From an uncultured Pseudomonadales bacterium (GTDB taxonomy: Bacteria; Pseudomonadota; Gammaproteobacteria; Pseudomonadales; Azotimanducaceae), in NCBI GenBank assembly GCA_958296165.1, contig OY282447.1:2480001-2544000 (forward strand): a DNA stretch of 64,000 nucleotides, read 5' to 3'. Position numbers and translations under genes: made by a program. This document shows, in pieces, positions 8,901-16,584 of this stretch (position 1 is the stretch's first letter; every line of letters starts with the position of its first letter). Below the pieces are notes generated by a model that was given only the letters and a program-made list of their open reading frames with translations, searched no databases and was not told the DNA's origin.

Positions 8901-10144
8901 CCGCCGTGTCGCATCGCGTAGCGCCGCAGCACTTCGTCGCATTCCGCGGCCGCCCACGCGAAGCCGTTGGCGACGGCGCGGTCGCGGTATGGCAACAGCA
9001 AGCCGCGGCGCTTCTTGCGCTCGGGGTTGAAGTCGTCCAGCCAGCAGCTCACCAAGCCGTCGAACAGCATCTCCAGGCACGGGCTGTCTGGCGTGTGGCC
9101 GAAGGCGCCGACGTTGTTCTTCACGCGCAGCGCGTTCTCCACAAAGGCGATCTCGCGCATGCCGCGCAAGTCTAGGCGCCGTGCGGTGCGCAACAGATCA
9201 TCGAGTTCTTGACGCGCTTGCGGCGAATCCACCCGCACCAGCGCCAAGAGCGCCAGTGCGAAGGTGCGCAGCGCTGGGAACACCAGCCGTCGGCGCGTGC
9301 CGAGCTTGTCGGCAGCGATCGTGCGGCCGATATGCAGCCGCGCCGCCTCGTCGTCGCCCTTGAGGAGGGCGATCAGCGCTTGCGTTGCGGCTAGGCCGGC
9401 TGTGGCTTGCTTGGAGTTCCGATTGCTCGCCGGCAATGCCGCGAACACCGCCTCGGCGGCGTCGAAGCGGCCCTGCAGCACGCGGATGAAGGCGATGTCG
9501 GCGGCGTGTTCCCACGGCGCCGGGCTCATGGCGTGGCAAGCGTCGATGATCGGCTGCGGCGGGGCGGCGCTGCGAATGACGTGATCCAAGCAGGAGGCGA
9601 AGGCATGCTGCAGGTGGCTCTTGGGGATCTGCCGCAGCAAGTCCAGCGCCGGCGGTTCGGCCAGGAAGCTCCAATCCATCGAGCCTAGGTTGTCGTCGAT
9701 CAAGTCGTTCAGCCGCGCGACGTCGCCCGCCACCAGATAGCCTCGCAGCAGCGCTGTGTCTTCCATGGGGTCGTACCACTGCTCGGCTTGGATGGCCTCG
9801 AAGGCGCCGAGCAGCGACTTGAGGTGGCCCTCTTGGTGCGCGATGCGGGTCAATCGCAGGGCCCACTGGGGCGCGGCCAATGAGCTGTGCTTCTCGCGCA
9901 CCACCATCTTCGCGCGCGTCAGCTCGTCAGTTGCCTGCTCGATCTGCCTAGCATTGAGAGCGCGATCGAGCAATTTCACCTTGGCCTTGGCGAGCAGGTC
10001 GCGCGTGCGAGCTACGCGCAGGGGTTGCGGCGCCACCACGCCATATGCCTGCGCGACTAGACGGGCGGCGGGGGAGAGGTCGGAGTAGGAGTTGGCGGCG
10101 CTAGGCACGATGCGGAGAATGCCCGCCAGCACGTTTGGCGTCAA
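5978..10144 (-). CDS. Very long SNF2-family helicase-like ATPase
   Basis: 1388 residues. The C-terminal ~450 form a SNF2/SWI2 motor: ADDMGLGKT (motif I, about residue 940), LDEAQ (motif II, about 1038), TGTPIQNN (III), VFSQF, and a C-lobe with DPWWNP and DRAHRIGQ near 1320. This is the double-stranded-DNA translocase type, not RapA by layout. The first ~900 residues are unusual. Residues 1-400 look like a helical solenoid (alternating A/L-rich helices such as ARLHIGRTIAADK and FALALLALVRV). Residues 430-900 contain a KPGKSDKAHPKRRL patch, a WSGSPMFYPG segment and an acidic region (SIEEDDDGSVV). The start is TTG 10144; GTG 10132 is possible. It is divergent from the redoxin/cytochrome gene. 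Substrate unknown; repair or mobile-DNA control is inference. Confidence 0.9.
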   Translation of the reverse strand: MTPNVLAGILRIVPSAANSYSDLSPAARLVAQAYGVVAPQPLRVARTRDLLAKAKVKLLDRALNARQIEQATDELTRAKMVVREKHSSLAAPQWALRLTRIAHQEGHLKSLLGAFEAIQAEQWYDPMEDTALLRGYLVAGDVARLNDLIDDNLGSMDWSFLAEPPALDLLRQIPKSHLQHAFASCLDHVIRSAAPPQPIIDACHAMSPAPWEHAADIAFIRVLQGRFDAAEAVFAALPASNRNSKQATAGLAATQALIALLKGDDEAARLHIGRTIAADKLGTRRRLVFPALRTFALALLALVRVDSPQARQELDDLLRTARRLDLRGMREIAFVENALRVKNNVGAFGHTPDSPCLEMLFDGLVSCWLDDFNPERKKRRGLLLPYRDRAVANGFAWAAAECDEVLRRYAMRHGGEAAEYRNGHAELGTVTLATLAAPVADWERSLKAIEQLAYKAGGKKPGKSDKAHPKRRLTWELCGEHSNMVEVREQRQNKNGSWSKGRRLSAKRLVAEAAQLDFLLPQDRAAIAALSTQYWSGSPMFYPGNRSLHALAGHPHVYNRQGDAVEVVEREPELSIEEDDDGSVVVHLEPYRSEFDGDYIAEMVTERRCEVTRFKPEHERLLEAIPEDGLALPTGAKSRLLEAVAALASDIRVQSATADGAAGAMQIEADEEPWVRLEPLDAGLTVALVVEPIPDSGICFEPGAGGTTVFANREGDNVQTRRDLDAERLHAERLAAHCPPLASRPTELRPLILSEPLQCLELLEQLRAAQARCKWPKGEPFRIVAQASTASLSLTVKSAAEWLQASGKLAIDDQRVLDLKRLFALLEASPGSRFLELGGGEFLALTGTFRRQLDDLAALSAPAAQGAMKLHPLATLALDDLLTDAEVESDKDWRDLKARLAAAESFEPTLPSTLQAELRPYQVEGFRWLVRLSQWGAGACLADDMGLGKTVQTLAVLLDRAPGGPALVVAPTSVVANWTDEARRFAPTLNVKHYVGPGAARAELLQAPGPFDLYLTTYGVLQNDVEQLAAVQWHSAVLDEAQAIKNPAAKRTRAARAVPADFRMITTGTPIQNNLVDLHSLFSFANPGLLGSLAQFRANFAAVIERDADVWAQGRLRRLIAPFVLRRLKADVLDDLPERTEIVLHVEMSAEEATLYEALRQRAVEELEAARQEGPDVREGARRVQVLAHLTRLRQACCNPRLVLDSKSAPRSSKLATFATTLEELLQNRHKVLVFSQFVKHLKLVEEYLQSAGVGYQYLDGSTPAKARTQRINAFQSGDGDVFLISLKAGGVGLNLTAADYVIHMDPWWNPAVEDQASDRAHRIGQTRPVTIYRLVTEGTIEEQIVDLHHRKRDLADQLLDGTDAPGRLNADELLDLLREPLGVVGRQ

Positions 10145-10200
10145 CGCAAAGCGCCCACATCGTCTACGATAGGGCGCTCGGACATCTCACGGACCGCACC

Positions 10201-11952
10201 ATGCGCACCATGCATAAGATCACTTTGGCCCTGGCGAGCCTGCCGATCGGCTTCGCGTCCTTCGCTGCCGCCGGCATCGCCGCCGGCGACCGAGTGGACA
10301 ACTTCGAACTGCTCGATCAACGCGGCCAAGCGCGCGAGCTGCACTATCTCTCCGATGCCCGCGCGGTGGTGCTCATGGCACACACGTTGGCGTGTCCGTC
10401 GTTCGCCGGCGACCTTGCCGCGTTCGAGGCCGCAGCCGCCAGCTTCGGTCCACAAGGCGTTGCATTCCTGATGGTCAACTCGGACGCCACCCTAGAGCGA
10501 CCCAGCTTGGCAGGAACGACCTTGCCCGTGCTGATCGACGACGCGCACATCGTCGCCGATTCGCTCGGCTTGGCCGCCGCTGGCGAAGTGTTGGTGATAG
10601 ACACCCAGCAGTGGCGCTTGGCGCATCGCGGCGGCGGTGCCGACGTCGGCGGCGTGCTCGAAGACCTGCTGGCTGGCCGCACCCTTGCGCCCGCTGCCGA
10701 AGTGCCGCACAGCTGCCCGCTGCAGCGCCCAGCCAACCGCACGGACATCACCTACAGCCAGCACATCGCGCCGATCTTGCAGCAGAACTGCGTCACCTGC
10801 CATCGGCAAGGCGGCATCGGGCCTTGGGCGATGACCGGCTACGACATGGTGCGCGGCTTCGCGCCGATGATCCGCGAAGTGATTCGCACCCGGCGCATGC
10901 CGCCTTGGCATGCGGATCCGCAATACGGCCATTTCGCCAACGACAGATCCCTTAGCAGCGAAGAGGTACGCACGCTGGTGCAATGGGTGGAAGCTGGCGC
11001 GCCACGCGGCGAAGGCCCAGACCCCTTGGCAGCGGAGGACCGCAGTTGGCCGGAATGGCAGCTTGGCGAACCGGACTTGGTGCTCGACATCCCAGCCTTC
11101 GACGTGCCCGCCACCGGCGTGGTGGCCTACCAGTACCAGCGCATTCGCAACCCGTTGGATCGAGACGTCTGGGTGCGTGGCACAGAGATCGTGCCGGGCG
11201 ACCGTTCCGCGCTGCATCACGTGATCACCAGTTTCGCCGTTCCAGAGCCGGCCGAGAAGGCGCAGAAAGGCGGCAGGAATGCACTCGGCAACGCCGCCGA
11301 CGGCCGCGCCACGCGGCGTGGCGGCGGCTTGGGCGGCTACGTGCCAGGTTCGGTGGCCGATGTGTTCCCGGACGGCACCGGCACGCTGTTGCCGGCCGGT
11401 GCCGTGCTGATCTTCCAGATGCACTACACGCCCTACGGCAAGGCGGTGACGGATCGCTCCAGGCTCGGCCTTTACTTCCACGACGAACCGCCCCGGCACC
11501 GGCTCGCCAGCGCCGTGCTGATGAACAATCGAATCCTCATTCCCGCCCACGCCAAGGCGCACCGCGAGACCGCCGAGCGCACGTTCAAGCGCGACATCCT
11601 CGTGTACGACATGCTGCCGCACGCGCACTACCGCGGCAAGGCGTCGGAGTTCCGCGCCTATTACCCGGACGGCACCGAGGAAGTGCTGCTGTCGGTGCCG
11701 AACTACGACTTCAACTGGCAGACCAGCTATGTGCTAGAGGAACCGAAGGTGCTGCCGGCGGGCACGCGCGTGGTGCATACCACTTGGTGGGACAACTCGG
11801 CACAGAATCCTGCCAATCCAGACCCTAACCGCGAAGTGCCTTGGGGCCTCCAATCTTGGGATGAAATGCTGTTCGGGGCGATCGGCTTCCGCTACTTGGC
11901 TGCAAAGGCACCGGCGGAAGGGCCGGCGAAGGCGGCTGCCGGAGCGGAGTGA
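10201..11952 (+). CDS. Secreted redoxin / cytochrome c / Cu-monooxygenase-like fusion
   Basis: 583 residues starting at ATG 10201 or 10210, with a signal peptide (ITLALASLPIGFASFAAA). Residues ~25-165 form a thioredoxin-fold redoxin domain (DRVDNFELLDQRG), but only one cysteine is present where a CxxC would be (TLACPSFAG), so it is probably not a classical disulfide reductase. A cytochrome-type heme site CVTCH is at residues 197-201, with the downstream methionines of MPPWH and WAM. The C-terminal ~270 residues resemble type II copper, ascorbate-dependent monooxygenases: SALHHVITSF, FQMHYTPYGKA and LPHAHYRGK supply paired His/Met ligands. A periplasmic copper/heme redox enzyme is likely; the substrate is unknown. 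It is monocistronic. Confidence 0.8.
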   Translation: MRTMHKITLALASLPIGFASFAAAGIAAGDRVDNFELLDQRGQARELHYLSDARAVVLMAHTLACPSFAGDLAAFEAAAASFGPQGVAFLMVNSDATLERPSLAGTTLPVLIDDAHIVADSLGLAAAGEVLVIDTQQWRLAHRGGGADVGGVLEDLLAGRTLAPAAEVPHSCPLQRPANRTDITYSQHIAPILQQNCVTCHRQGGIGPWAMTGYDMVRGFAPMIREVIRTRRMPPWHADPQYGHFANDRSLSSEEVRTLVQWVEAGAPRGEGPDPLAAEDRSWPEWQLGEPDLVLDIPAFDVPATGVVAYQYQRIRNPLDRDVWVRGTEIVPGDRSALHHVITSFAVPEPAEKAQKGGRNALGNAADGRATRRGGGLGGYVPGSVADVFPDGTGTLLPAGAVLIFQMHYTPYGKAVTDRSRLGLYFHDEPPRHRLASAVLMNNRILIPAHAKAHRETAERTFKRDILVYDMLPHAHYRGKASEFRAYYPDGTEEVLLSVPNYDFNWQTSYVLEEPKVLPAGTRVVHTTWWDNSAQNPANPDPNREVPWGLQSWDEMLFGAIGFRYLAAKAPAEGPAKAAAGAE

Positions 11953-12023
11953 TGTGACTTCTCGGTCGTGTGACGGGCTGCGCGGTTCGCTTTAGCTACG
12001 CTAGATACGGGCTTTAGTGACCG

Positions 12024-12701
12024 CTAGCGGCGGCACAGCACTTTCTCGCACGGCACGCCGTCTTTGTCGCCGTCCATGCTCGTCACGTTGCACTGGCGCA
12101 AGAACGCCAGCGCTTCGCCGCAGGACTTCATCTCTCGACACGTGCGCTTGGTGCCGCAGCGCACGCGGGGCACGGTGGCTTGCGCGATGCTCACCAGCGC
12201 CTGCGATGTCGTCCTTGCCTCCGTACGCGGCGCAGCGCTGTTGCCGCGCCGTGCGCGACGCCACAGCCAAGGCGCCGTTGCGTTCGGATCCGCCCACAGG
12301 CCGCGCCGCGCGGCGCGCGCTTCGTCTTCATGGCGCACCAGCCCCGGCGCCGGGTCATAGCTGCGCCGCACCCACGCGAGCCCTTGGCGCACCATCTCCG
12401 CATTGACGTCCACGCCGTCCACGAAAACATGCGCGACAACGCGCCGGTAGGCGTCTCCGCCCACAAGCTGTAGCTGCACCTCCCGGCCTTCTACCAATGA
12501 ACGCAGCGCGGCGCGGGCTTCGTCGCCGCCCGGCTGCCGGTGCTCAGGCGCGTCGATGTCTGCCAAGCGCACATCCACTTGCCGACCGCCGGATTCGACC
12601 ACGAAACTGTCGCCGTCCTTTACACGCAGCACCTGTTCGGCATGTGCGGCGACGTTCAACAACAACGCTGCCAGTGCCGCGAAGACCGCTTGAGAAGCCA
12701 T
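12024..12701 (-). CDS. Secreted thermonuclease-like protein with Excalibur domain
   Basis: 225 residues: signal peptide (VFAALAALLLNVAAHA), a staphylococcal-nuclease fold from about residue 22 to 150 (VKDGDSFVV, VRLADIDAPE, DAYRRVVAHVFVDG, VNAEMVRQGLAWV), a basic linker, then a C-terminal Excalibur calcium-binding module (CREMKSCGEALAFLRQC and DGDKDGVPCEKVLC, with an aspartate-rich loop). The catalytic Arg/Asp/Glu pattern of the family seems present (RLADIDAPEH). It probably degrades extracellular or periplasmic nucleic acid in a calcium-dependent way. Start ATG 12701. It converges with the redoxin gene across a 71-bp gap. Confidence 0.88.
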   Translation of the reverse strand: MASQAVFAALAALLLNVAAHAEQVLRVKDGDSFVVESGGRQVDVRLADIDAPEHRQPGGDEARAALRSLVEGREVQLQLVGGDAYRRVVAHVFVDGVDVNAEMVRQGLAWVRRSYDPAPGLVRHEDEARAARRGLWADPNATAPWLWRRARRGNSAAPRTEARTTSQALVSIAQATVPRVRCGTKRTCREMKSCGEALAFLRQCNVTSMDGDKDGVPCEKVLCRR

Positions 12702-12816
12702 TGATCTTGCCGTGTTTCCTCAACTTGTGAGGCATTATCCAACGGCTTTTGCACAGGGACAACCGATATGGCGGTGTTGGGCAAATCACGATCGGGAGTG
12801 ACGGTGCTGCCTTCTG

Positions 12817-13046
12817 CTCCGCATCGGACGCCTGCACTGGGCGCTCGACGTGTCTATGGACGAGGACCGGGCGCGCAACCGCAAGGGCAACGGCGCGGCC
12901 TGCGTGGCCGTGATCCGGCGGCTGGCTTAAGAACATCGCCCGGATGCATCCGGACAAGGCGGTCCATCCGCCGCAAGTTCCTGCACGCGCAGCGAAAGCA
13001 GGAGTTCCTCATCGACATGATCCGCCGCATCCGCAGGTCGGAGTAG
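12817..13046 (+). pseudogene. Decayed C-terminal fragment of an ISAs1-family transposase
   Basis: Translating 12817-12930 gives RLHWALDVSMDEDRARNRKGNG, the ISAs1/H-repeat signature just before the C-terminus. It ends in a stop (TAA) after VIRRLA. The family pattern resumes one frame over as LKNIARMHPDK and, after another shift, RRKFLHAQRKQEFLIDMIRRIRRS before a stop at 13044-13046. At least one nonsense or frameshift change and loss of the N-terminal two thirds make this a relic. The rest of the gene-free stretch 12702-13221 shows no convincing frame, hairpin or repeat. Confidence 0.7.
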
Positions 13047-13221
13047 CCCCCGATCTCAAATGCGATTGCCCTGGCATGTGTGTCCGCCCCGCGCGTACAG
13101 CGGTGCGCGTAGTAGGCTTGGCCGCAGCCCAATCGCTAGCTTGGCTGAGTATTCCGCTGTGCAGCCTCTGCTCCGCCCGCCAAGCGAGCCTGGGCTTGCA
13201 GGTAACTCGACTGCGCTCAGT

Positions 13222-13752
13222 TCACGCCCTATGCGACTTAGCCGCGCCGAGCCTTCGGAAGAACCGTGCCAGCACCCGTTCGTTGATGTGCAGTGGATTA
13301 GCCTTCTGCATCCGACGGGCGATGCTCTCCGCGCGTCGCCGATCAATAGCCCCGCACGCCACCAAGTCCACCATGAGGCTTAGGCCATAGCGCACTTTGA
13401 CGTGGTGGCGATGGCATAGATGGCGCAGAGCTCGGTCGTTGGTTACGCATGTCCACCTCCGCTCGCGGCACACGAGGAAGCAGAGGCGGTCATTGAACGA
13501 GACCTGGGCTTCTCCCTCAGCTGCGGCGAGCAGCATCGGCGTCTCCACCTCGATCACCTTGATGCCGAGGGCGGCACAGTCCTCTTTGGTTACGTCGTGG
13601 ACCTCGTCCAAGGTGTGCGACAGCACGGCCACCCGAGCAATTCGCTCTCCGACGTCCTGCAGAACGGAGATGTCTGAGTCACGATAGTCGATAAGTACAT
13701 CCGCGTCCGCCAGCAATACGTTAGGGGCTTCATCTGTTGCTACTTCGCCCAC
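13222..13752 (-). CDS. PIN-domain-like protein, probable toxin or nuclease
   Basis: 176 residues from GTG 13752, which overlaps the 3' end of the metallopeptidase gene by 13 bp, so the two are translationally coupled. The N-terminus VLLADADVLIDYRD provides the first acidic residues of a PIN ribonuclease; SHTLDEVHD, SFNDRLCFLVCRERRWTCVTNDRALR and HHVKVRYGLSLMVDLV match the later PIN pattern in which an Asp precedes a helix and T-N-D sits on a strand. Cleavage of RNA is the family activity; which RNA is not predictable. Its position directly after an XRE-metallopeptidase gene suggests a toxin-antitoxin-like or regulatory pair (inference). Confidence 0.75.
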   Translation of the reverse strand: MGEVATDEAPNVLLADADVLIDYRDSDISVLQDVGERIARVAVLSHTLDEVHDVTKEDCAALGIKVIEVETPMLLAAAEGEAQVSFNDRLCFLVCRERRWTCVTNDRALRHLCHRHHVKVRYGLSLMVDLVACGAIDRRRAESIARRMQKANPLHINERVLARFFRRLGAAKSHRA

Positions 13753-14879
13753 TCCGCTGCCAACCTCCTCATGTCCTCGCGGTCACGGCCTAGGATTTCG
13801 GCAGCCCGTCCTAGAGAAACACGCCCACCCTCAACCGCAAGCCGGACAAGGCGATGTAGGCGATCCTCCATGAAGTCGTGGCGGGTTAGGCCCGCGGGTT
13901 CGCCGGCGCGTCCCCAATTCCATGCAAATTCGCTCTTTCCAATAGCCCGCGGCTCGTCGGCCTTGCGCAGCGTCTTGCCAAAGTGGTCACGGTGCTGGCT
14001 CTGAAAGGTCTGCCAGACCTTCGATGTCTCCCTGCCCGACTGCACCAGCCGGTAAAGCACGGTCTTGTAGCTCACGCGGAAGATGCGTTTCACCTTGAGC
14101 ACGCGAGCAAGCAACGAGTGCCCCCAGGTCGCCTCCCACTCTCCCTCGAACGCTTGATCCGGCATCAAGAACTCGCTGGCGAACTCGTCGGCTTCGCGCT
14201 CGGCGTCTTCCGGGAGCGCCGTGGCGTCCCGTTGGTACTCGTGAGGGTGCAGCAGGAGATGCCCCAATTCGTGCGCCGCTGTGAATATCCAGCGCTCTAC
14301 AGAGATCCGATCCCAAGTGTTCACGACAACCGCCGGGCCGCCATCACGTTGGCCAACGCTTAGGCCGAAGAAGGAGTCTCGCTTGGTCTCAAGAAGGAGG
14401 ATCTTCACGCCGCCGCCCTCCAACAAGCCGCAGATGTCATGCACGGCTGCGTTGGGGGGCACATCAACGGTCTGGCGGGCTGCCCGCGCTACTGCGACGG
14501 GCACCAACTCGTCGGGCGCCGGCCGCGCCTTATCGAAGCTGAAGGCTGGCCGTTCGCCAAGGTCATCCTCCAGCCAAGCGTACGCTTGCAGCCACTTGGA
14601 CACTTCCGCAAGGATCTGCTCCCGGGAACGCACCTGCGCCCTAGCACGAAATCGCACGCTCTCAAGCGGGCGGACCGGCGTAACCAGATCGCCGACCGGC
14701 ACCGCCAGCGCCGTAGCCAGCGCATGAAGGGTCTTCGCTCTGGGGAGGACAGCCCCTCGCTCGATCCGCCCAAGCGCCACCCGCGATAGGCCTGCTCTCA
14801 AGGCCAAGCCCTCCTGCGTTAGATCCTTGTCCAGCCGCAACCGCGCCAAATTAGCCGCTATGCACGCGCCGTCAGCCAT
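13740..14879 (-). CDS. XRE regulator fused to ImmA/IrrE-family metallopeptidase
   Basis: 379 residues. Residues ~8-65 are an XRE helix-turn-helix (NLARLRLDKDLTQEGLALRAGLSRVALGRIERG). From about residue 170 there is a zinc-peptidase domain of the ImmA/IrrE (COG2856) type: AAHELGHLLLH contains HExxH at 203-207, followed by a downstream acidic helix (EREADEFASEFLMP) that supplies the third ligand. The C-terminal ~110 residues are family-typical for HTH-peptidase regulators. Such proteins sense stress or a partner and cleave or release a repressor. Here it precedes a PIN gene, and a palindrome overlaps its own promoter, suggesting autorepression. Start ATG 14879. Confidence 0.85.
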   Translation of the reverse strand: MADGACIAANLARLRLDKDLTQEGLALRAGLSRVALGRIERGAVLPRAKTLHALATALAVPVGDLVTPVRPLESVRFRARAQVRSREQILAEVSKWLQAYAWLEDDLGERPAFSFDKARPAPDELVPVAVARAARQTVDVPPNAAVHDICGLLEGGGVKILLLETKRDSFFGLSVGQRDGGPAVVVNTWDRISVERWIFTAAHELGHLLLHPHEYQRDATALPEDAEREADEFASEFLMPDQAFEGEWEATWGHSLLARVLKVKRIFRVSYKTVLYRLVQSGRETSKVWQTFQSQHRDHFGKTLRKADEPRAIGKSEFAWNWGRAGEPAGLTRHDFMEDRLHRLVRLAVEGGRVSLGRAAEILGRDREDMRRLAAEWAK

Positions 14880-14915
14880 TGCTCTTCCCTACGCTTTGAC
14901 GAAAACCGGAAACAA

Positions 14916-14947
14916 AAAGTACCTTAATCACATATTTTGTCAATATG
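14916..14947 (-). promoter_or_regulatory. Promoter with overlapping palindrome upstream of XRE-peptidase gene
   Basis: On the minus strand TTGACA (14943-14938) is a perfect -35 box and TACTTT (14921-14916) a plausible -10 with a 16-bp spacer. A 17-bp palindrome, CATATT-5 nt-AATATG with perfect 6-bp arms, spans 14931-14947 and covers the -35 box. The region is AT-rich in a high-GC neighbourhood. An operator bound by the XRE domain of the downstream protein would fit. Binding is inference. Confidence 0.6.
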
Positions 14948-15037
14948 GATTGAATAGTAAAGAGCTAAACCGTTGCAGAAGTGTGGTTAGAGAGGCAGCT
15001 GGCGACGTTTGGTGAGCCTTCGCGCGATCGTGGCGCG

Positions 15038-15286
15038 ATGGAAGACAACAGCCGCAAAGAGTTTCTTCGTGCGAGCAACACGTGGGCACCGTACATCGCC
15101 ATCATCGTCACTATCGTCATCGCCGTTGGTGGCGCGGCATGGTGGATCAGCGGGGGCCTGGCGCAGCTGGGCGCTGATCCTCGCTGGAGTGAGATAAGAA
15201 GGCTTCCTCGGGCGGCAAGGTCTGGGTGTTCCGTTCGTAAGCGTGGTCTAGGTCAGCGACCCATGTGCGCTAACTTGATTTTCTGA
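15038..15286 (+). CDS. Possible small membrane protein, truncated by IS4-type element
   Basis: A frame from ATG 15038 encodes a short polar N-terminus (MEDNSRKEFLRASNTW) and one clear membrane segment (IAIIVTIVIAVGGAAWWISG). After about residue 55 the sequence becomes arginine-rich and loses protein character, and the last residues come from the IS. No ribosome binding site is visible. It may be the 5' part of a gene damaged by a frameshift or insertion, or not a gene at all. No family recognised. Confidence 0.25.
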   Translation: MEDNSRKEFLRASNTWAPYIAIIVTIVIAVGGAAWWISGGLAQLGADPRWSEIRRLPRAARSGCSVRKRGLGQRPMCANLIF

Positions 15287-16584
15287 AAAATGGAAAGTAG
15301 TCCAGAATTTGTCGTCGACGTCTGCGCGGCGGGTCGGCGAGGGAGCGGGAGACGACGTTCCAGGTCTCGAACATGCGCGCCAGCGAAAACGCCGGCTCGA
15401 CGGCGCGCTGCACCTGGTGGAGCGCGAAGTCGAAGTCACGCCAGGGACTGCTCCGGCAGGACTCGGCGGAAGTCGAAGCCCCAGGGGGAAAGGGCCGCCG
15501 CGTGGCGGAGCGTCTTCTCGACCAGCAGCGCCGTCAGCAGCTTGCCGTACAGCCACGCCCGGGCGCTGTCGGAGCCGCGCTTCGGCAGATGGCCCAGCCC
15601 GGCCAGCGACTTGAAGCGCTTGAACACGAGCTCCACCTGCCAGCGCAGACGGTACCAGCGCAGAACCGCCGCGGCGTCGAACTCGGACTCCGGGAACGTC
15701 GTGAACACGATCACGTACCTGGCGTACTGCAGCGTCTCCGGGCGCAGCCGCTGCCCATTGCTCGACGCCCGGCGCGCCGCCTCGCGGGTCTTGCGGATGG
15801 CGCACACCCGTCCCGCCACCGCCTCGCCGCCCTCGACCGCCACCGCCGCCGGCCAGCCGCCGACGTCGCCGGCGCGCTTCAGCGACGACACCGCCCGGCG
15901 CAGGTCGAACGGCTCCCCGTCCGCTTCGCGCAGCCGCAGCACCTGGGGGTTCACGCGCACCGCCACGTGGCCGCCGCAGTCCGCCACGTGGCGCAGACCC
16001 GATGCGGTCGAACAGCCCCGGTCCGCCAGCACCAGATCGCCCGGCGCCACCGGAAAGCGCGTCAGCGTCTCGCCCGTCCCGGCCCCCTTCGCCGGCGTCA
16101 GCTCGAAGAAGTCGCACGCCAGCGACGGCAGCCGTACGCCGTAGTGCAGCCGCCACTGCGAACCCCGGCCCGGCTCCCGCACGATCGTGCCGTCCACCGC
16201 GCGCGCCGACGCGCCGTCCTCCGCCTCGACCCCGTTCTCCCGGAACAGCTCCACGCACATCCGGCGCAGCCACTCCGACGACTTGCGCAGCCGCTCGGCA
16301 GCGCCGCGTCCGACAGGTCCGCAAGCCCCGCCTCGCGCGCCCGCACCGCCGTCTCCCGCAGCGAACGACCGCAGCCCAGGTGGATCAGCAGCGTCCGCAG
16401 CAGGGAATCCGCCGACTTGTCCTTGCGCAGCCCCTTCAGCGCGCCCGTCTCCGCCGCCAGCTCCCCGGCAGCAGCGAGGACAGCAGCTCCCAGTCCCGAT
16501 CCGCCATCTCCATCGCCCGACCTCCCTGTCAAGACGATCCGCACCATATCCAACTCGTTCATCGAAAACAAGTTAGCGCACATG
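15262..16584 (-). mobile_element. IS4-type insertion sequence with 11-bp target duplication
   Basis: The ends are perfect inverted copies of CATGTGCGCTAACTTG (left 15262-15277, right 16569-16584). The direct repeat GGTCAGCGACC at 15251-15261 and 16585-16595 is the target duplication. The single minus-strand transposase has an IS4-type DDE layout but is broken by two frameshifts. Insertion occurred at the 3' end of a TIR-domain gene. Confidence 0.85.
15270..16562 (-). pseudogene. IS4-family transposase with two frameshifts
   Basis: Three frames join into one IS4-type transposase. Frame one from ATG 16562 gives LRKDKSADSLLRTLLIHL and SLRETAVRAREAGLADLSDAAL. A shift near 16285-16300 moves to the second frame, ERLRKSSEWLRRMC, the first catalytic Asp in ARAVDGTIV, the second in LVLADRG, and YRLRWQVELVFKRFKSL around the catalytic Glu. 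This frame hits a stop at 15436 after LPEQS. A one-base shift in a CCC tract restores WRDFDFALHQVQ and a normal C-terminus ending at 15270. All three DDE positions survive, so the element could only move if helped in trans. Confidence 0.75.
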
